A program made the translations under genes and the position numbers. Under the pieces are notes generated by a model. The model saw only the letters and a program-made list of their open reading frames with translations, did no database searches and was not told the DNA's origin. Below, piece by piece: positions 8,883-18,006 of a stretch of 64,000 nt of DNA. The first letter of the stretch is position 1; every line of letters begins with the position of its first letter. Source of the stretch: Streptomyces sp. NRRL WC-3605 (GTDB lineage Bacteria; Actinomycetota; Actinomycetes; Streptomycetales; Streptomycetaceae); NCBI RefSeq assembly GCF_001509795.1, contig NZ_LLZN01000043.1:1-64000 (forward strand), read 5' to 3'.

Positions 8883-10241
8883 TTGAGTGACCAGGACCAG
8901 CCCGGGCAGACGGGGCAGCCGAGGGTGCCCGACCTGCGGCTGCGGCTGGATTCGGAGCTGGACGAGATCGGTGCGCAGGTGCGCGCTCTGGCCGACGCCA
9001 AGGACCGGCTGCAGGGTCTGCTGGGCGCGGTACTGGCCATCAGTGGGGAACTGGATCTCTCTGCGGTGCTGCAGCGCATCGTCACCACCGCGATGGACCT
9101 GGTCGGCGCCCGCTATGGCGCCCTGGGAGTGCTTCACGAGTCCGGCGAGTACCTCAAGGCGTTCATCACCGCGGGGCTGAGTGAGACCGAACGCGCCGCT
9201 CTGGGTGGGGTGGCGTTCCCCCGCGGTCGCGGCGTGCTCGGACACCTGATCCACAATCCCGAGCCGCTTCGTGTCGACGACATCCCCTCCCACCCCGCCT
9301 CCGCCGGCTTCCCGCCCGGTCATCCGCCCATGCGCACCTTGCTGGGTGTGGCGATCAGTGTCCGCGGCGAGATCTACGGCGACCTCTATCTGTCCGAACG
9401 GATCGACGGTCGCCCCTTCGGCCCCGATGACGAGGACGTGGTGGTCGCTCTCGCCGGCGCCGCCGGGATCGCGATCGAGAACGCCCGTCTGTTCGGGCAG
9501 GTCCGTGACAGTGCGGAGACCTTCCAGCGTCTGTTGCTGCCGACGCTGCCCGATCTCAGCCCTTTCACCTCCGCCACCGTCTACCGGCCGGCCGCCGAGC
9601 CCAACCGGCTCGGCGGGGACTGGTACGACGCCATCGTGCTGCCCGACGAAGCGGTCGGCATCATGATCGGTGACGTCGGCGGCCACGACCTGTACGCGGC
9701 GGCCGCCATGGCCCAGACCCACAGCATGCTCCGGGCGCTGCTGTACGACCGCCGCACCCCGCCCAGCGAGATCCTCACCCAACTCGACCGCACCCTGAAC
9801 GCCACCGCGGACGTCCCGGTCACCACGGCCTGCCTGGCCCGCATCGAACCCGACCCGGACGGGTGGGTACTGCGCTGGAGCACCGCCGGGCATTTCCCAC
9901 CCTTGCTGATCACACCTGACCTGCACACGGAGTACCTGCACGCCGAGCCCGGCCTGCCCCTCGGGGTGAGCACCGGCGAACACCGCCCCGACCACACGCG
10001 GTCCCTGCCCGCGGGATCGATCCTCCTCTTCTTCACCGACGGGCTCGTCGAACATCCCGCCCACTCCATCGACGTGGGCCTGACCGCGCTCGCCGACCTG
10101 GCCGCCACCCACGCCTCCCGGCCGCTCGACGAGTTCGTGCAGGTCCTGGCCGATCATCACCCGAGCGACGGCCAGGACGACCTCGCGATCCTCGCCCTGC
10201 GCATTCCGGCCAGCACCCAGTCCCCACAGCTCCCGGCATGA
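8883..10241 (+). CDS. GAF-SpoIIE (PPM) serine/threonine phosphatase
   Basis: A 452-residue protein with a GAF sensor domain at about 45-200 and a SpoIIE/RsbU-type PP2C phosphatase at about 215-445. Metal-binding motifs are visible in NRLGGDWYDAI, GDVGGHDLYAA and FTDGLVEH. Such proteins dephosphorylate STAS anti-sigma antagonists and so free sigma factors, in response to a GAF ligand or redox state. TTG 8883 is the start: GAGG lies eight bases upstream, and the nearby ATG at 8875 runs into a stop after four codons. A coiled segment (about 15-45) precedes the GAF. Its partner may be the STAS protein at 44458-45240, but they are far apart. Confidence 0.9.
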   Translation: MSDQDQPGQTGQPRVPDLRLRLDSELDEIGAQVRALADAKDRLQGLLGAVLAISGELDLSAVLQRIVTTAMDLVGARYGALGVLHESGEYLKAFITAGLSETERAALGGVAFPRGRGVLGHLIHNPEPLRVDDIPSHPASAGFPPGHPPMRTLLGVAISVRGEIYGDLYLSERIDGRPFGPDDEDVVVALAGAAGIAIENARLFGQVRDSAETFQRLLLPTLPDLSPFTSATVYRPAAEPNRLGGDWYDAIVLPDEAVGIMIGDVGGHDLYAAAAMAQTHSMLRALLYDRRTPPSEILTQLDRTLNATADVPVTTACLARIEPDPDGWVLRWSTAGHFPPLLITPDLHTEYLHAEPGLPLGVSTGEHRPDHTRSLPAGSILLFFTDGLVEHPAHSIDVGLTALADLAATHASRPLDEFVQVLADHHPSDGQDDLAILALRIPASTQSPQLPA

Positions 10242-10320
10242 GCCCGCAACCGTACGAGGCCGGGCCACCCGCCTGACGGCACGTCATCTCGCGTCTGTAC
10301 GGCCAGACCCCTTCGCCCTT

Positions 10321-10348
10321 TTGACGATGCCACGGGGAACCGTAGGAT
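10321..10348 (+). promoter_or_regulatory. Vegetative-type promoter of the cobalamin-riboswitch operon
   Basis: TTGACG, a 16-base spacer and TAGGAT form a close match to the principal (HrdB) sigma consensus. It sits just ahead of the cobalamin riboswitch, so the transcript would start near 10355. Confidence 0.7.
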
Positions 10349-10351
10349 CAC

Positions 10352-10540
10352 CTGGTCATCGCCGCGACGGGAGACAGGAAGCCGGTGCGAATCCGGCACG
10401 GTCCCGCCACTGTGACCGGGGAGCGCCCCTCCGACACGCCACTGCGCACCGCGCGGGAAGGCGGAGGAAGCGTCGATCCGGGAGTCAGGACACTGGTCCG
10501 TCGCGGGCCCGATCCGAGGAGCGCGGACTCCAGGAGGCTT
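10352..10540 (+). promoter_or_regulatory. Cobalamin (adenosylcobalamin) riboswitch
   Basis: The conserved core is visible in order: GAAGCCGGTGCGAATCCGGC, then ACGGTCCCGCCACTGTGACC, a variable arm, CCACTGCGC, GGGAAGGCGGAGGA and the B12-box-like GATCCGGGAGTCAGGACAC. It lies between a promoter and the AGGAGG ribosome site (10531-10538) of the substrate-binding-protein gene. No intrinsic terminator is evident, so control is probably by masking the ribosome site. High cobalamin should shut the downstream transporter off. Confidence 0.93.
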
Positions 10541-10543
10541 CAC

Positions 10544-11569
10544 GTGTCCCAGTTGTTCACCCCTGCCCGCACGCGCGGGTTCCTTCGTGCCACGGCCGCT
10601 GCCGTGGCGCTGTCGTCAGTGCTGCTGACCACGAGCTGCGGTGCGGCCGACGAGAGCGGCGGGGACGCCAAGGCCACCGCGGCCGTGCCCGCGGGTTTCC
10701 CGGTCACCGTCGACAACTGCGGCGTGCGGACGACGTACGAAAGGCCGCCGTCGCGAGCGGTCACCATCCACCAGCACCCGGCGGAACTCATGCTCGCCCT
10801 CGGCCTCAAGGATCGCATGGTCGGCACGGCCTTCCCCGACTCCGCGGTGCTGCCCGGACTGAAGGCGGACTACGAGGCCGTTCCTGAATTGGCCCGGAGG
10901 GAACCGTCGTTCGAGAAGATCCTGGATGCCGAACCCGACTTCGTCTACGGCGGCTACGGCAGCGCCTTCGCCGAGAAGGAGGGCCGCGCCCGCACGGCGT
11001 TCGCCGACGCCGGCATCGACACCTACCTCAACCGTGAGTACTGCGGCAAGAAGAAGGTGACGATGGAGGACACCTACGACGAGGTCCGCACCATCGGCAA
11101 GATCTTCGGTGTCCCGGACCGGGCGGACGAGCTGGTCACCGACCTCAAAAGCCGCGTCGGCGAGGCCGCGGGCAAGGTCGAGGGCCGGCCCGAGGTGCCC
11201 GTCTTCGTCTACGACAGCGGCGACAAGGCCGCCTTCACGGCGGGCGGCAAGAGCCTCGGCACCGAGCTGATCCGACTGGCCGGCGGGACGAACGTCTTCG
11301 CCGACCTCGACGACGTCTTCGGCGACGTCTCCTGGGAGCAGGTCATCGAGCGCAGACCGGAGGTCATCGCCGTCTACGACTACGCGGGTGCCGGAAGCGT
11401 CGAGCAGAAGAAGCGGTTCCTGCTGTCCCAGCCCGCGCTCGCCGACGTACCCGCTGTGAGGAACAAGCGGTTCGTCGTCCTGCCGCTGACCGCCACGTTG
11501 GTGGGAATCCGCTCGGCCTACGCGGTCGGCGATCTGGCCCGCGGACTGCACCCCGAGAGCTTCCGGTGA
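10544..11569 (+). CDS. btuF: Cobalamin/cobamide-type ABC substrate-binding lipoprotein
   Basis: A 341-residue class III (BtuF/FepB-like) binding protein. A short basic N terminus, a hydrophobic core and LLTTSCG form a putative lipoprotein signal, with Cys as the lipid anchor, so it sits on the outer face of the membrane. Later motifs fit the periplasmic-binding fold: SVEQKKRF, RLAGGTNVFADL, and WEQVIERRPEVIAVYD. GTG 10544 follows AGGAGG with five bases' spacing. It is first in an operon under a cobalamin riboswitch, which argues for corrinoid uptake; homologues are often labelled iron-siderophore transporters. The stop overlaps the permease start. Confidence 0.8.
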   Translation: MSQLFTPARTRGFLRATAAAVALSSVLLTTSCGAADESGGDAKATAAVPAGFPVTVDNCGVRTTYERPPSRAVTIHQHPAELMLALGLKDRMVGTAFPDSAVLPGLKADYEAVPELARREPSFEKILDAEPDFVYGGYGSAFAEKEGRARTAFADAGIDTYLNREYCGKKKVTMEDTYDEVRTIGKIFGVPDRADELVTDLKSRVGEAAGKVEGRPEVPVFVYDSGDKAAFTAGGKSLGTELIRLAGGTNVFADLDDVFGDVSWEQVIERRPEVIAVYDYAGAGSVEQKKRFLLSQPALADVPAVRNKRFVVLPLTATLVGIRSAYAVGDLARGLHPESFR

Positions 11570-12672
11570 CCCGGACGGCCACCGCCACGTCCGCCGAGGG
11601 GAGCCACCGACGAAGGACGGCCTCCGCGCCGGGAGAGAGCCGCACACGCCTGACCGTCACACTGTTCGTGCTCACCGCCCTGCTCGGCGTCTCCGCCATC
11701 GCGGGACTCGCGATCGGTTCCGTCCAGGTGCCACCCGGCCAGGTGTGGGGCATCGTGACGCACGCACTGGGTGCCGACAGGCAACCTCCGGACTGGTCGC
11801 GGGCCCGGGAGACCATCGTCCTGGACGTGCGGGCGCCGCGGGTGCTGCTCGGTGCGGTCACCGGGGCCGGCCTCGCGGTGGTCGGCACCGCCCTTCAGGC
11901 CCTGGTGCGCAACCCGCTCGCAGAGCCGTACCTGCTCGGTGTCTCCTCGGGCGCGTCCCTCGGCGCGGTCTCCGTCATCGTGTTCGGAGTCACCCTGTTC
12001 GGCCCTGTGTCCCTGTCGGTGGCGGCCTTCGTGGGAGCGCTGGGGGCACTCCTGCTCGTGTACGCCACCGCCCGCACCGGGGGACGCATCACCTCGTCGC
12101 GTCTCGTGCTGTCCGGCGTGGCGATCGCCGCGATGCTCACCGCGGTCCTCGATCTGATGCTGCTCACCACCGACCGGGGCAACGAGACCCGCGCGGTCCT
12201 GGCCTGGACCCTCGGCGGGGTCGACTGGGGGACGCTGTGGCTGCCGAGCACGGCGTTGATGCTCGGTGTCGGCGTCCTGTTGACGCAGGCCCGCAACCTG
12301 AACCTGCTGCTGACCGGTGAGGAGGCGGCCACGACCATGGGGCTGGACGTGGCCCGCTTCCGTGCCCGGTTGTTCGTCCTGCTCTCCCTCGTCACGGGCG
12401 TGCTGGTCGCGGCGGCCGGACCGATCGGCTTCGTCGGCCTGATGACGCCCCACATCGTGCGCCTGTTCGTCGGCGGCGACCACCGCCGGGTCCTGCCGAC
12501 GGCGGCGCTCGGCGGAGCGGTCTTCCTCGTCTGGGCCGACATCGCCGCGCGGACGGTCGCCGCGCCGATGGAGATACCCGTCGGTGTCCTCACGGCCCTG
12601 TGCGGCGGGCCGTTCTTCCTGTGGCTCATGCGCCGGGACGCCCGGCGCGGCACCGACCGAGGAGTGGCATGA
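11566..12672 (+). CDS. btuC: FecCD/BtuC-family ABC permease
   Basis: A 368-residue, strongly hydrophobic permease of the FecCD/BtuC family, expected to have about ten membrane helices. Recognisable family stretches are QALVRNPLAEPYLLGVSSGA near the N-terminal third and GFVGLMTPHIVRLFVGGDHR, the cytoplasmic coupling region that contacts the ATPase. GTG 11566 overlaps the preceding stop by four bases (GTGA), showing translational coupling. It would work with the lipoprotein upstream and the ATPase downstream to import a corrinoid, given the riboswitch. Confidence 0.85.
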   Translation: MTRTATATSAEGSHRRRTASAPGESRTRLTVTLFVLTALLGVSAIAGLAIGSVQVPPGQVWGIVTHALGADRQPPDWSRARETIVLDVRAPRVLLGAVTGAGLAVVGTALQALVRNPLAEPYLLGVSSGASLGAVSVIVFGVTLFGPVSLSVAAFVGALGALLLVYATARTGGRITSSRLVLSGVAIAAMLTAVLDLMLLTTDRGNETRAVLAWTLGGVDWGTLWLPSTALMLGVGVLLTQARNLNLLLTGEEAATTMGLDVARFRARLFVLLSLVTGVLVAAAGPIGFVGLMTPHIVRLFVGGDHRRVLPTAALGGAVFLVWADIAARTVAAPMEIPVGVLTALCGGPFFLWLMRRDARRGTDRGVA

Positions 12673-13454
12673 CCGCGACCGAACTGAGCGTCGACGGCGT
12701 CACGCTCACCGCCGGTGCCCGTCACCTGGTGCGCGACGTGTCCCTGACCGCCCGCCCGGGCGAGACCATCGGGATCGTGGGCCCCAACGGCAGCGGCAAG
12801 TCCAGCCTCCTGCGGGCCGTCTACCGTGTGCTGCGCCCCGAGAGGGGTGAGGTCCGGGTCGACGGCGCCGACGCCTGGTCGCTGCCGGTGCGCCAACTGG
12901 CCCGCACCGTGGCGGCGGTGGTCCAGGAGTCGGCGGCCGATTTCGACCTCGCCGTGCGCGAGGTCGTCGCCATGGGCCGCACCCCGCACAAGCGGCTCCT
13001 CGCGGGCGACACCCCCGAGGACGCCGAACTCATCGACGCGGCCCTCCTGGCGGTCGACGCCGTCCACCTGGCCGACCGCGGCTTCGACCGGCTCTCCGGC
13101 GGCGAACGCCAGCGCGTCCTCATCGCGCGGGCCCTCGCCCAGCAGCCCACCCTCCTCGTCCTGGACGAACCCACCAACCACCTCGACATCCGGCATCAAC
13201 TGTCCGTGCTCGGCGCCCTGCGGCGCCTGCCCGCCACCGTGCTGCTCGCCCTGCACGACCTCAACCTGGCCGCCTGCTACTGCGACCGCCTCTACGTCCT
13301 GTACGAGGGCGAAGTCACCGCCTCCGGACCTCCCGCCGAGATACTCACCCCCGGGCTCCTGGCCGAGGTCTACGGGGTGGCGACGGAAGTGGCCGTCCAT
13401 CCGCGCACGGGCGCCCCTCAGGTGACATTCCTCCCCCAGGAGCCACGCGCCTGA
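12669..13454 (+). CDS. btuD: ABC transporter ATPase (BtuD/FecE type)
   Basis: A 261-residue ABC ATPase. Walker A GPNGSGKS is at 38-45, then the Q-loop region VVQES, the signature LSGGERQRVLIARAL, Walker B LLVLDEPTNHLD and the switch His in LALHDLN. ATG 12669 overlaps the permease stop (ATGA). It powers the BtuFC importer; the three genes form one translationally coupled operon. Confidence 0.87.
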   Translation: MTATELSVDGVTLTAGARHLVRDVSLTARPGETIGIVGPNGSGKSSLLRAVYRVLRPERGEVRVDGADAWSLPVRQLARTVAAVVQESAADFDLAVREVVAMGRTPHKRLLAGDTPEDAELIDAALLAVDAVHLADRGFDRLSGGERQRVLIARALAQQPTLLVLDEPTNHLDIRHQLSVLGALRRLPATVLLALHDLNLAACYCDRLYVLYEGEVTASGPPAEILTPGLLAEVYGVATEVAVHPRTGAPQVTFLPQEPRA

Positions 13455-13535
13455 AGGGCTCACCCGGCACCGCCCCGGTGAGGAGATGGCCGCACCCCGT
13501 GCTGCCGCACACCCCCTGCTGCCGCGCACCCCTTG

Positions 13536-13552
13536 TTGCAAGTAATATGCAA
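13536..13552. promoter_or_regulatory. Nur-type nickel-responsive operator
   Basis: TTGCAA-GTAAT-ATGCAA matches the Streptomyces Nur box (tTGCaa-N5-ttGCAA) at 11 of 12 defined positions. It lies within a larger 7-base inverted repeat (TGTTGCA..TGCAACA, 13534-13554). It is 33 bases before the start of the nikA-like gene. Nur is a Fur-family repressor that shuts nickel uptake when nickel is plentiful. The nur gene is not in this window. Confidence 0.75.
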
Positions 13553-13585
13553 CAGCTTATGATCATCATTAAGGGTGTGAGGTCC

Positions 13586-15169
13586 ATGACGGTCCGTCGG
13601 ATACGGACAACCGCCGCCACGGCGGCCCTACTCACCGGCGTCGCCGCCTGCTCGGCCCCCGGTGACAACGAAGCCGGCGGCGGAGCCGACTCCGTCGTGA
13701 TCGGGGTGGCCTCCGAGCCGGACACACTCAGTCCGCTGCTCGGCTACGGCAAGGACGGCAATTCGAAGGTGTTCGACGGCCTGCTCGCCCGGGGCGCCGA
13801 CTTGAGGCTGAGGCCGGCCCTCGCCAAGGCCCTGCCCGAGGTCACCGACAACGGCCTCACCTACACCTACACCCTGCGCGACGGCGTGACCTTCAGCGAC
13901 GGCGAGCCGTTGACCTCGGCCGACGTGGTGTTCACCTACGAGACGATCCTCGACGCGAAGACCAACAACACCAGCCGCAGCGAGCTGGACGCCATCGAGC
14001 AGGTCCGCGCGGACGGCGACGACAAGGTGGTCTTCACCCTCAAGTACCCCTACGCCCCCTTCGCCGGGCGCACGGTGCTGCCCGTCGTCCCCGAGCACGT
14101 GGCCAAGGGGCAGGACCCCAACACCGGCTCCCTCAACACCAGGCCCGTCGGCACCGGCCCGTACGTGCTCACTGCCTGGAGCAAGGGGGAGAAGCTCACC
14201 TTCAAGGCCAACCCGGACTACTGGGGCGGCGCGCCGAAGGTGAAGAAGGTGACCATGGCGATCATCAAGGACGACGACGTGCGCGCCACCCGCCTGCGGT
14301 CCGGAGACCTCGACGGCGCGGTCCTGCCGCCCAATCTCGCCGCCACCTTCAAGAACGACTCCGCACGCAAGACGTACGAGGCGCGAACGTACGACTTCCG
14401 CGCGGTCACCCTTCCGCAGGGGAACAAGGTCACCGCCGACCGTGCCGTCCGGCGGGCACTGGACGCCGCGGTGGACCGGCAGGGCATGGTCGACACGATC
14501 CTCGACGGCGCGGGACGCCCCGCGTACGGGCCCTTGCCCGTTGACACCCCCTGGTTCGCCAAGGGCATCGAGCGCAAGCAGGACCTCGGCGAGGCCCGGC
14601 GGATTCTGGACCACGCCGGCTGGAAGACCGACGACGACGGCATCCGCGTCAGGAACGGCCTGCGGGCCTCCTTCACCCTGCTCTACCCTTCCGGCGACAA
14701 GGTCCGCCAGGACCACGCCCTCGCCTACGCCTCCGACGCCAAGAAGGCCGGAATCGAGGTGAAGGTGGAGAGCGCCACCTGGGAGGTCATCGAGCCGCGC
14801 ATGAAGGACCACGCGGTCCTGGCCGGCTTCGGCAGCACCGGAGACCCCGACTACGGTCTCTACACGCTCCTGCACTCCTCCCTCGCCGGCGACGGCTTCA
14901 ACAACATGGCCCGCTACCGGGCCCCGGTCGTCGACAAGGCCCTCGACACCGGCCGCCGCACCTCGGACACGGCGACCCGCAAGGCCGCGTACGACGAACT
15001 CCAGCGTGAACTGCTGAAGAACCCCGGTTACACGTTCCTCACCCACATCGACCACCTCTACGTCCTCGCCGACCGCTGGGACGGGCTGACCACACAGGTC
15101 GAGCCCCATGAGCACGGTTTCGCCTCCGGACCGTGGTGGAACCTCGAATCCTGGCAGCCCGAGAAGTGA
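13586..15169 (+). CDS. nikA: Nickel ABC transporter substrate-binding lipoprotein
   Basis: A 527-residue class II (SBP family 5) binding protein of the dipeptide/nickel group. The signal ends in a lipobox, LLTGVAAC, giving a membrane-anchored lipoprotein. Family landmarks include VIGVASEPDTLSPL, LRDGVTFSDGEPLTSADVVF and PVGTGPYVL. The C terminus has HEHGFASGPWWNLESW, whose histidines could help bind metal. ATG 13586 is preceded by GTGAGG; longer in-frame starts would cross the Nur box. Nickel specificity is inferred from that box and the order A-B-C-D-E; dipeptide transporters share the same folds. Confidence 0.82.
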   Translation: MTVRRIRTTAATAALLTGVAACSAPGDNEAGGGADSVVIGVASEPDTLSPLLGYGKDGNSKVFDGLLARGADLRLRPALAKALPEVTDNGLTYTYTLRDGVTFSDGEPLTSADVVFTYETILDAKTNNTSRSELDAIEQVRADGDDKVVFTLKYPYAPFAGRTVLPVVPEHVAKGQDPNTGSLNTRPVGTGPYVLTAWSKGEKLTFKANPDYWGGAPKVKKVTMAIIKDDDVRATRLRSGDLDGAVLPPNLAATFKNDSARKTYEARTYDFRAVTLPQGNKVTADRAVRRALDAAVDRQGMVDTILDGAGRPAYGPLPVDTPWFAKGIERKQDLGEARRILDHAGWKTDDDGIRVRNGLRASFTLLYPSGDKVRQDHALAYASDAKKAGIEVKVESATWEVIEPRMKDHAVLAGFGSTGDPDYGLYTLLHSSLAGDGFNNMARYRAPVVDKALDTGRRTSDTATRKAAYDELQRELLKNPGYTFLTHIDHLYVLADRWDGLTTQVEPHEHGFASGPWWNLESWQPEK

Positions 15170-16173
15170 CGCCGGCCCACGGAAGGCCCCTGCCCTGGAA
15201 CGCCATGGCACGACTGGCGGGGCGGCGGCTGCTGTTCGCCGCGCCGATCCTGATCGTCGTCACCTTCGGCGTCTTCGCGATCGCGGCCGCCTCCCCTTTC
15301 GACCCGGTCAAGGCGTACGCCGGGACGGCCGCCCTCGGCGCGGACGCGGAGACACTGGCACGGCTGCGGGAGAACCTGGGCGTGGACAAGCCGTTCGTCG
15401 CGCGCTGGTGGGACTGGCTGACCGCAGCGCTCGGAGGCGATCTCGGGCAGTCGAGCGTGATGCGGCAGCCGGTCACGCAGGTCATCGGTGAGCGGCTCGT
15501 GTGGTCCGCGCTGCTGTGTGCGGTGGCGTTCGTGGTGGCCGTACTGGCGGGCACGGTGCTGGGTGTGCTCGCGGCCCGGCGGCCGGGCTCGGTCCTCGAC
15601 CGGGTCGTGACATCGCTCGCCTACGTGCTCGAGGCGGCTCCCGTCTTCTGGCTCTCCCTGCTGGCGATCTGGCTGACGGCTCTCCAGTGGGGCCTGCTCC
15701 CCGCGGGCGGCCTGACGGACACCGCCAGCGAGCAGGTCACGTTCGGGCAGGTCACCCGCCACATCGTGCTGCCGGCCGGAATCCTCGCCGTCTCCCAACT
15801 GCCCTGGTTCACCCTGTACGTACGTCAGGGCGTCGCCGACGCCCTCGCCGAGGACCCCGTTCGCGGCGCCCGCGCCCGGGGGGTGAGCGAACGCACCGTC
15901 CTGCTCGGCCACGCACTGCGCTCCGGCCTGCTCCCGGTCCTCACCCTGGTCGGCTCCCGCGTACCCGAACTCATCACCGGGGCCCTCCTGGTGGAGAGCG
16001 TCTTCAGCTGGCCCGGCATCGCCGCGGCCACCGTCGAGGCGGCCACCGCCGTCGACTTCCCCCTCCTCGCCGCCCTCACGACCCTGGCCACCGCCGCCGT
16101 GCTCCTCGGCAACCTCCTCGCCGACCTGCTCTACGGCCTCTTCGACCCGAGGGTGAAGTTCCATGACATGTGA
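15166..16173 (+). CDS. nikB: Nickel/dipeptide-type ABC permease, first subunit
   Basis: A 335-residue membrane protein of the DppB/NikB family. An N-terminal helix (LLFAAPILIVVTFGVFAI) is followed by an extracytoplasmic loop with the typical LRENLGVDKPF and FLARWWDWLTA-like pattern, then five further helices. The coupling loop EDPVRGARARGVSERTVLLG marks the ATPase contact. GTG 15166 overlaps the nikA stop (GTGA). It pairs with NikC to form the membrane channel. Confidence 0.83.
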   Translation: MTPAHGRPLPWNAMARLAGRRLLFAAPILIVVTFGVFAIAAASPFDPVKAYAGTAALGADAETLARLRENLGVDKPFVARWWDWLTAALGGDLGQSSVMRQPVTQVIGERLVWSALLCAVAFVVAVLAGTVLGVLAARRPGSVLDRVVTSLAYVLEAAPVFWLSLLAIWLTALQWGLLPAGGLTDTASEQVTFGQVTRHIVLPAGILAVSQLPWFTLYVRQGVADALAEDPVRGARARGVSERTVLLGHALRSGLLPVLTLVGSRVPELITGALLVESVFSWPGIAAATVEAATAVDFPLLAALTTLATAAVLLGNLLADLLYGLFDPRVKFHDM

Positions 16174-17044
16174 AGCACCTCAAGGCACCGTCTGGCGGTC
16201 GTACGGCACCGATCGCCGCTCCACCCGGACCGTGCGCGTGCGCGTCTCGGCGGCCCTGGTCGCCGTCACCGTGCTCGCCGTGCTCCTCGTCCCGCCCCTG
16301 GTACAGCTCGACCAGCAGGCCGTGGATCTGCAGGCGAAGCTGCTGCCCCCGAGCTGGGCGCATCCCTTCGGCACCGACGACCTGGGCCGGGACCTGCTCC
16401 TGCGGTGCGTCTACGGCCTCCGGGTCTCCCTGTTGGTCGGGGTCGCCGCCGCGCTCGCGGCGACCCTCATCGGTACGGCCGTGGGGGCGGCCGCCGGAGC
16501 GCTCGGCGGTTGGGCCGAGCGCGGTCTGATGCGGCTCGTCGACACGCTCTCGTCCGTGCCGCATCTGCTGCTGGGCATCTTCATCGTCGCCATGTTCCGG
16601 CCCGGTGTGTGGCCGGTGGTGGTGTCGGTCGCGCTCACCCATTGGCTGTCCACCGCGCGGATCGTGCGCGCGGAGGTGCTGTCGCTGCGTGCGCGCCCCT
16701 TCATCGACGCGGCCGTCTCCGGGGGAGCGTCCCGGTGGCGGGTGGCGATACGGCATCTGCTGCCCGGCGTGCTGCCGCAGGCCGCGCTGGCCGCCGTCCT
16801 CATGGTGCCGCACGCCATGTGGCACGAATCCGCGCTGTCCTTCCTCGGGTTGGGTCTGCCCACCCACCTGGCCAGCCTCGGCAACCTCATCCAGGGCGCG
16901 CGGGGCTCGCTGCTCGCCGGGCAGTGGTGGCCGACGCTCTTCCCGGGCCTTCTCATCATCGTGCCCACGCTCGCCATCGCCGGGCTCGCCGGGGCCTGGC
17001 GTGAACGGATCAATCCCCGCCGTCGATCGGAGCTGATGCTGTGA
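16163..17044 (+). CDS. nikC: Nickel/dipeptide-type ABC permease, second subunit
   Basis: A 293-residue DppC/NikC-type permease. It has an N-terminal membrane helix (about 26-46), the family motif HPFGTDDLGRDLLLR, then several helices and the coupling loop FIDAAVSGGASRWRVAIRH. The start ATG overlaps nikB by 11 bases, consistent with coupled translation. It forms the transport channel with NikB. Confidence 0.85.
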   Translation: MTCEAPQGTVWRSYGTDRRSTRTVRVRVSAALVAVTVLAVLLVPPLVQLDQQAVDLQAKLLPPSWAHPFGTDDLGRDLLLRCVYGLRVSLLVGVAAALAATLIGTAVGAAAGALGGWAERGLMRLVDTLSSVPHLLLGIFIVAMFRPGVWPVVVSVALTHWLSTARIVRAEVLSLRARPFIDAAVSGGASRWRVAIRHLLPGVLPQAALAAVLMVPHAMWHESALSFLGLGLPTHLASLGNLIQGARGSLLAGQWWPTLFPGLLIIVPTLAIAGLAGAWRERINPRRRSELML

Positions 17045-18006
17045 CCGGCCGAACCCCGATCCTCACCGTACGAGGGCTGTCCGTGCGCTTCCTCATGCCA
17101 GGTGGGCGGCGGATCGCCGCCGTCACCGACGCACACTTCGACGCGGCCGCCGGCGAGTGTCTCGCCCTGATCGGCGAGAGCGGCTGCGGAAAGTCGGTCC
17201 TCGCCTCCGCCCTGCTGGGTCTGCTGCCCGCCAACGCCCAAGCGGCGGGAGAGGCCCATATCGGAGACCTGGACCTGCTCGCCGCCGACGAACGCACGCT
17301 GGCGCGGGCAGTACGGGGCCGTCTGATCGGCCTCATCCCGCAGAGCCCGGCCGCACACCTCACACCGGTGCGCACGGTCCGCTCGCACCTGGAGGAAACC
17401 GTCACCGCGTTGACGGGAGCGCGAGGACGGGCGGCCGTACGATCCGCGGCCGAGGCAGCCGCCGAACGGGCCGCCTTCCCCTCCGGTCACCTCGATCGCT
17501 TCCCGCACGAACTCTCCGGCGGCATGGCCCAGCGCGCCGCCACCGCCCTCGCCCTCGTCGGTGACGCCCCCCTGCTCCTGGCCGACGAGCCCACCACCGG
17601 TCTCGACCGCGACCTCGTCGAACACACCGTCGACGAACTGCGCCGCCACGTCGACACCGGTCGCCGGGCTCTCCTGATGATCACCCACGACCTGGCCGCG
17701 GCCGAGCGCATCGCCGACCGGGTGGCCGTGATGTACGCGGGCCGCGTCGTCGAAGTCACCGACGCGGAGAGCTTCTTCGGCGCCTCCGGTCCCCGCCACC
17801 CCTACAGCCGCGGTCTCCTCCAGGCCCTCCCCGACCGCGCCTTCAGCCCGATACCCGGCACACCGCCCGAACTCGGCGACCTCCCCGCGGGGTGCGCCTT
17901 CGCCCCACGCTGTGAGCGGGCCACCGACGCCTGCACCGTGCTCCCCCCGCCCACCGACGGCATCGCCTGCCACCACCCGCACGTACCGGAGGACCTCCGT
18001 GCTTGA
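17041..18006 (+). CDS. nikD: Nickel/dipeptide-type ABC ATPase, first subunit
   Basis: A 321-residue ABC ATPase with Walker A GESGCGKS, Q-loop IGLIPQSPAAHLTP, signature LSGGMAQRAATALAL and Walker B LLLADEPTTGLD. The switch His is in MITHDLAAAE. The C-terminal oligopeptide/dipeptide-type extension has cysteines (GCAFAPRCERATDAC) as in DppD/OppD relatives. GTG 17041 overlaps the nikC stop. It drives uptake together with NikE. Confidence 0.83.
   Translation: MTGRTPILTVRGLSVRFLMPGGRRIAAVTDAHFDAAAGECLALIGESGCGKSVLASALLGLLPANAQAAGEAHIGDLDLLAADERTLARAVRGRLIGLIPQSPAAHLTPVRTVRSHLEETVTALTGARGRAAVRSAAEAAAERAAFPSGHLDRFPHELSGGMAQRAATALALVGDAPLLLADEPTTGLDRDLVEHTVDELRRHVDTGRRALLMITHDLAAAERIADRVAVMYAGRVVEVTDAESFFGASGPRHPYSRGLLQALPDRAFSPIPGTPPELGDLPAGCAFAPRCERATDACTVLPPPTDGIACHHPHVPEDLRA

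Noticed and set aside
10544..13454. Siderophore/iron transporter label for the first ABC operon
   Set aside because: The fold family would allow it, but the cobalamin riboswitch directly upstream makes corrinoid or cobalt uptake more likely; no iron-box (DmdR/IdeR) site was seen.
11895..13541. Long minus-strand frame opposite the BtuC/BtuD genes
   Set aside because: Composition is shadow-like, while the plus strand has exact ABC motifs across the same bases.
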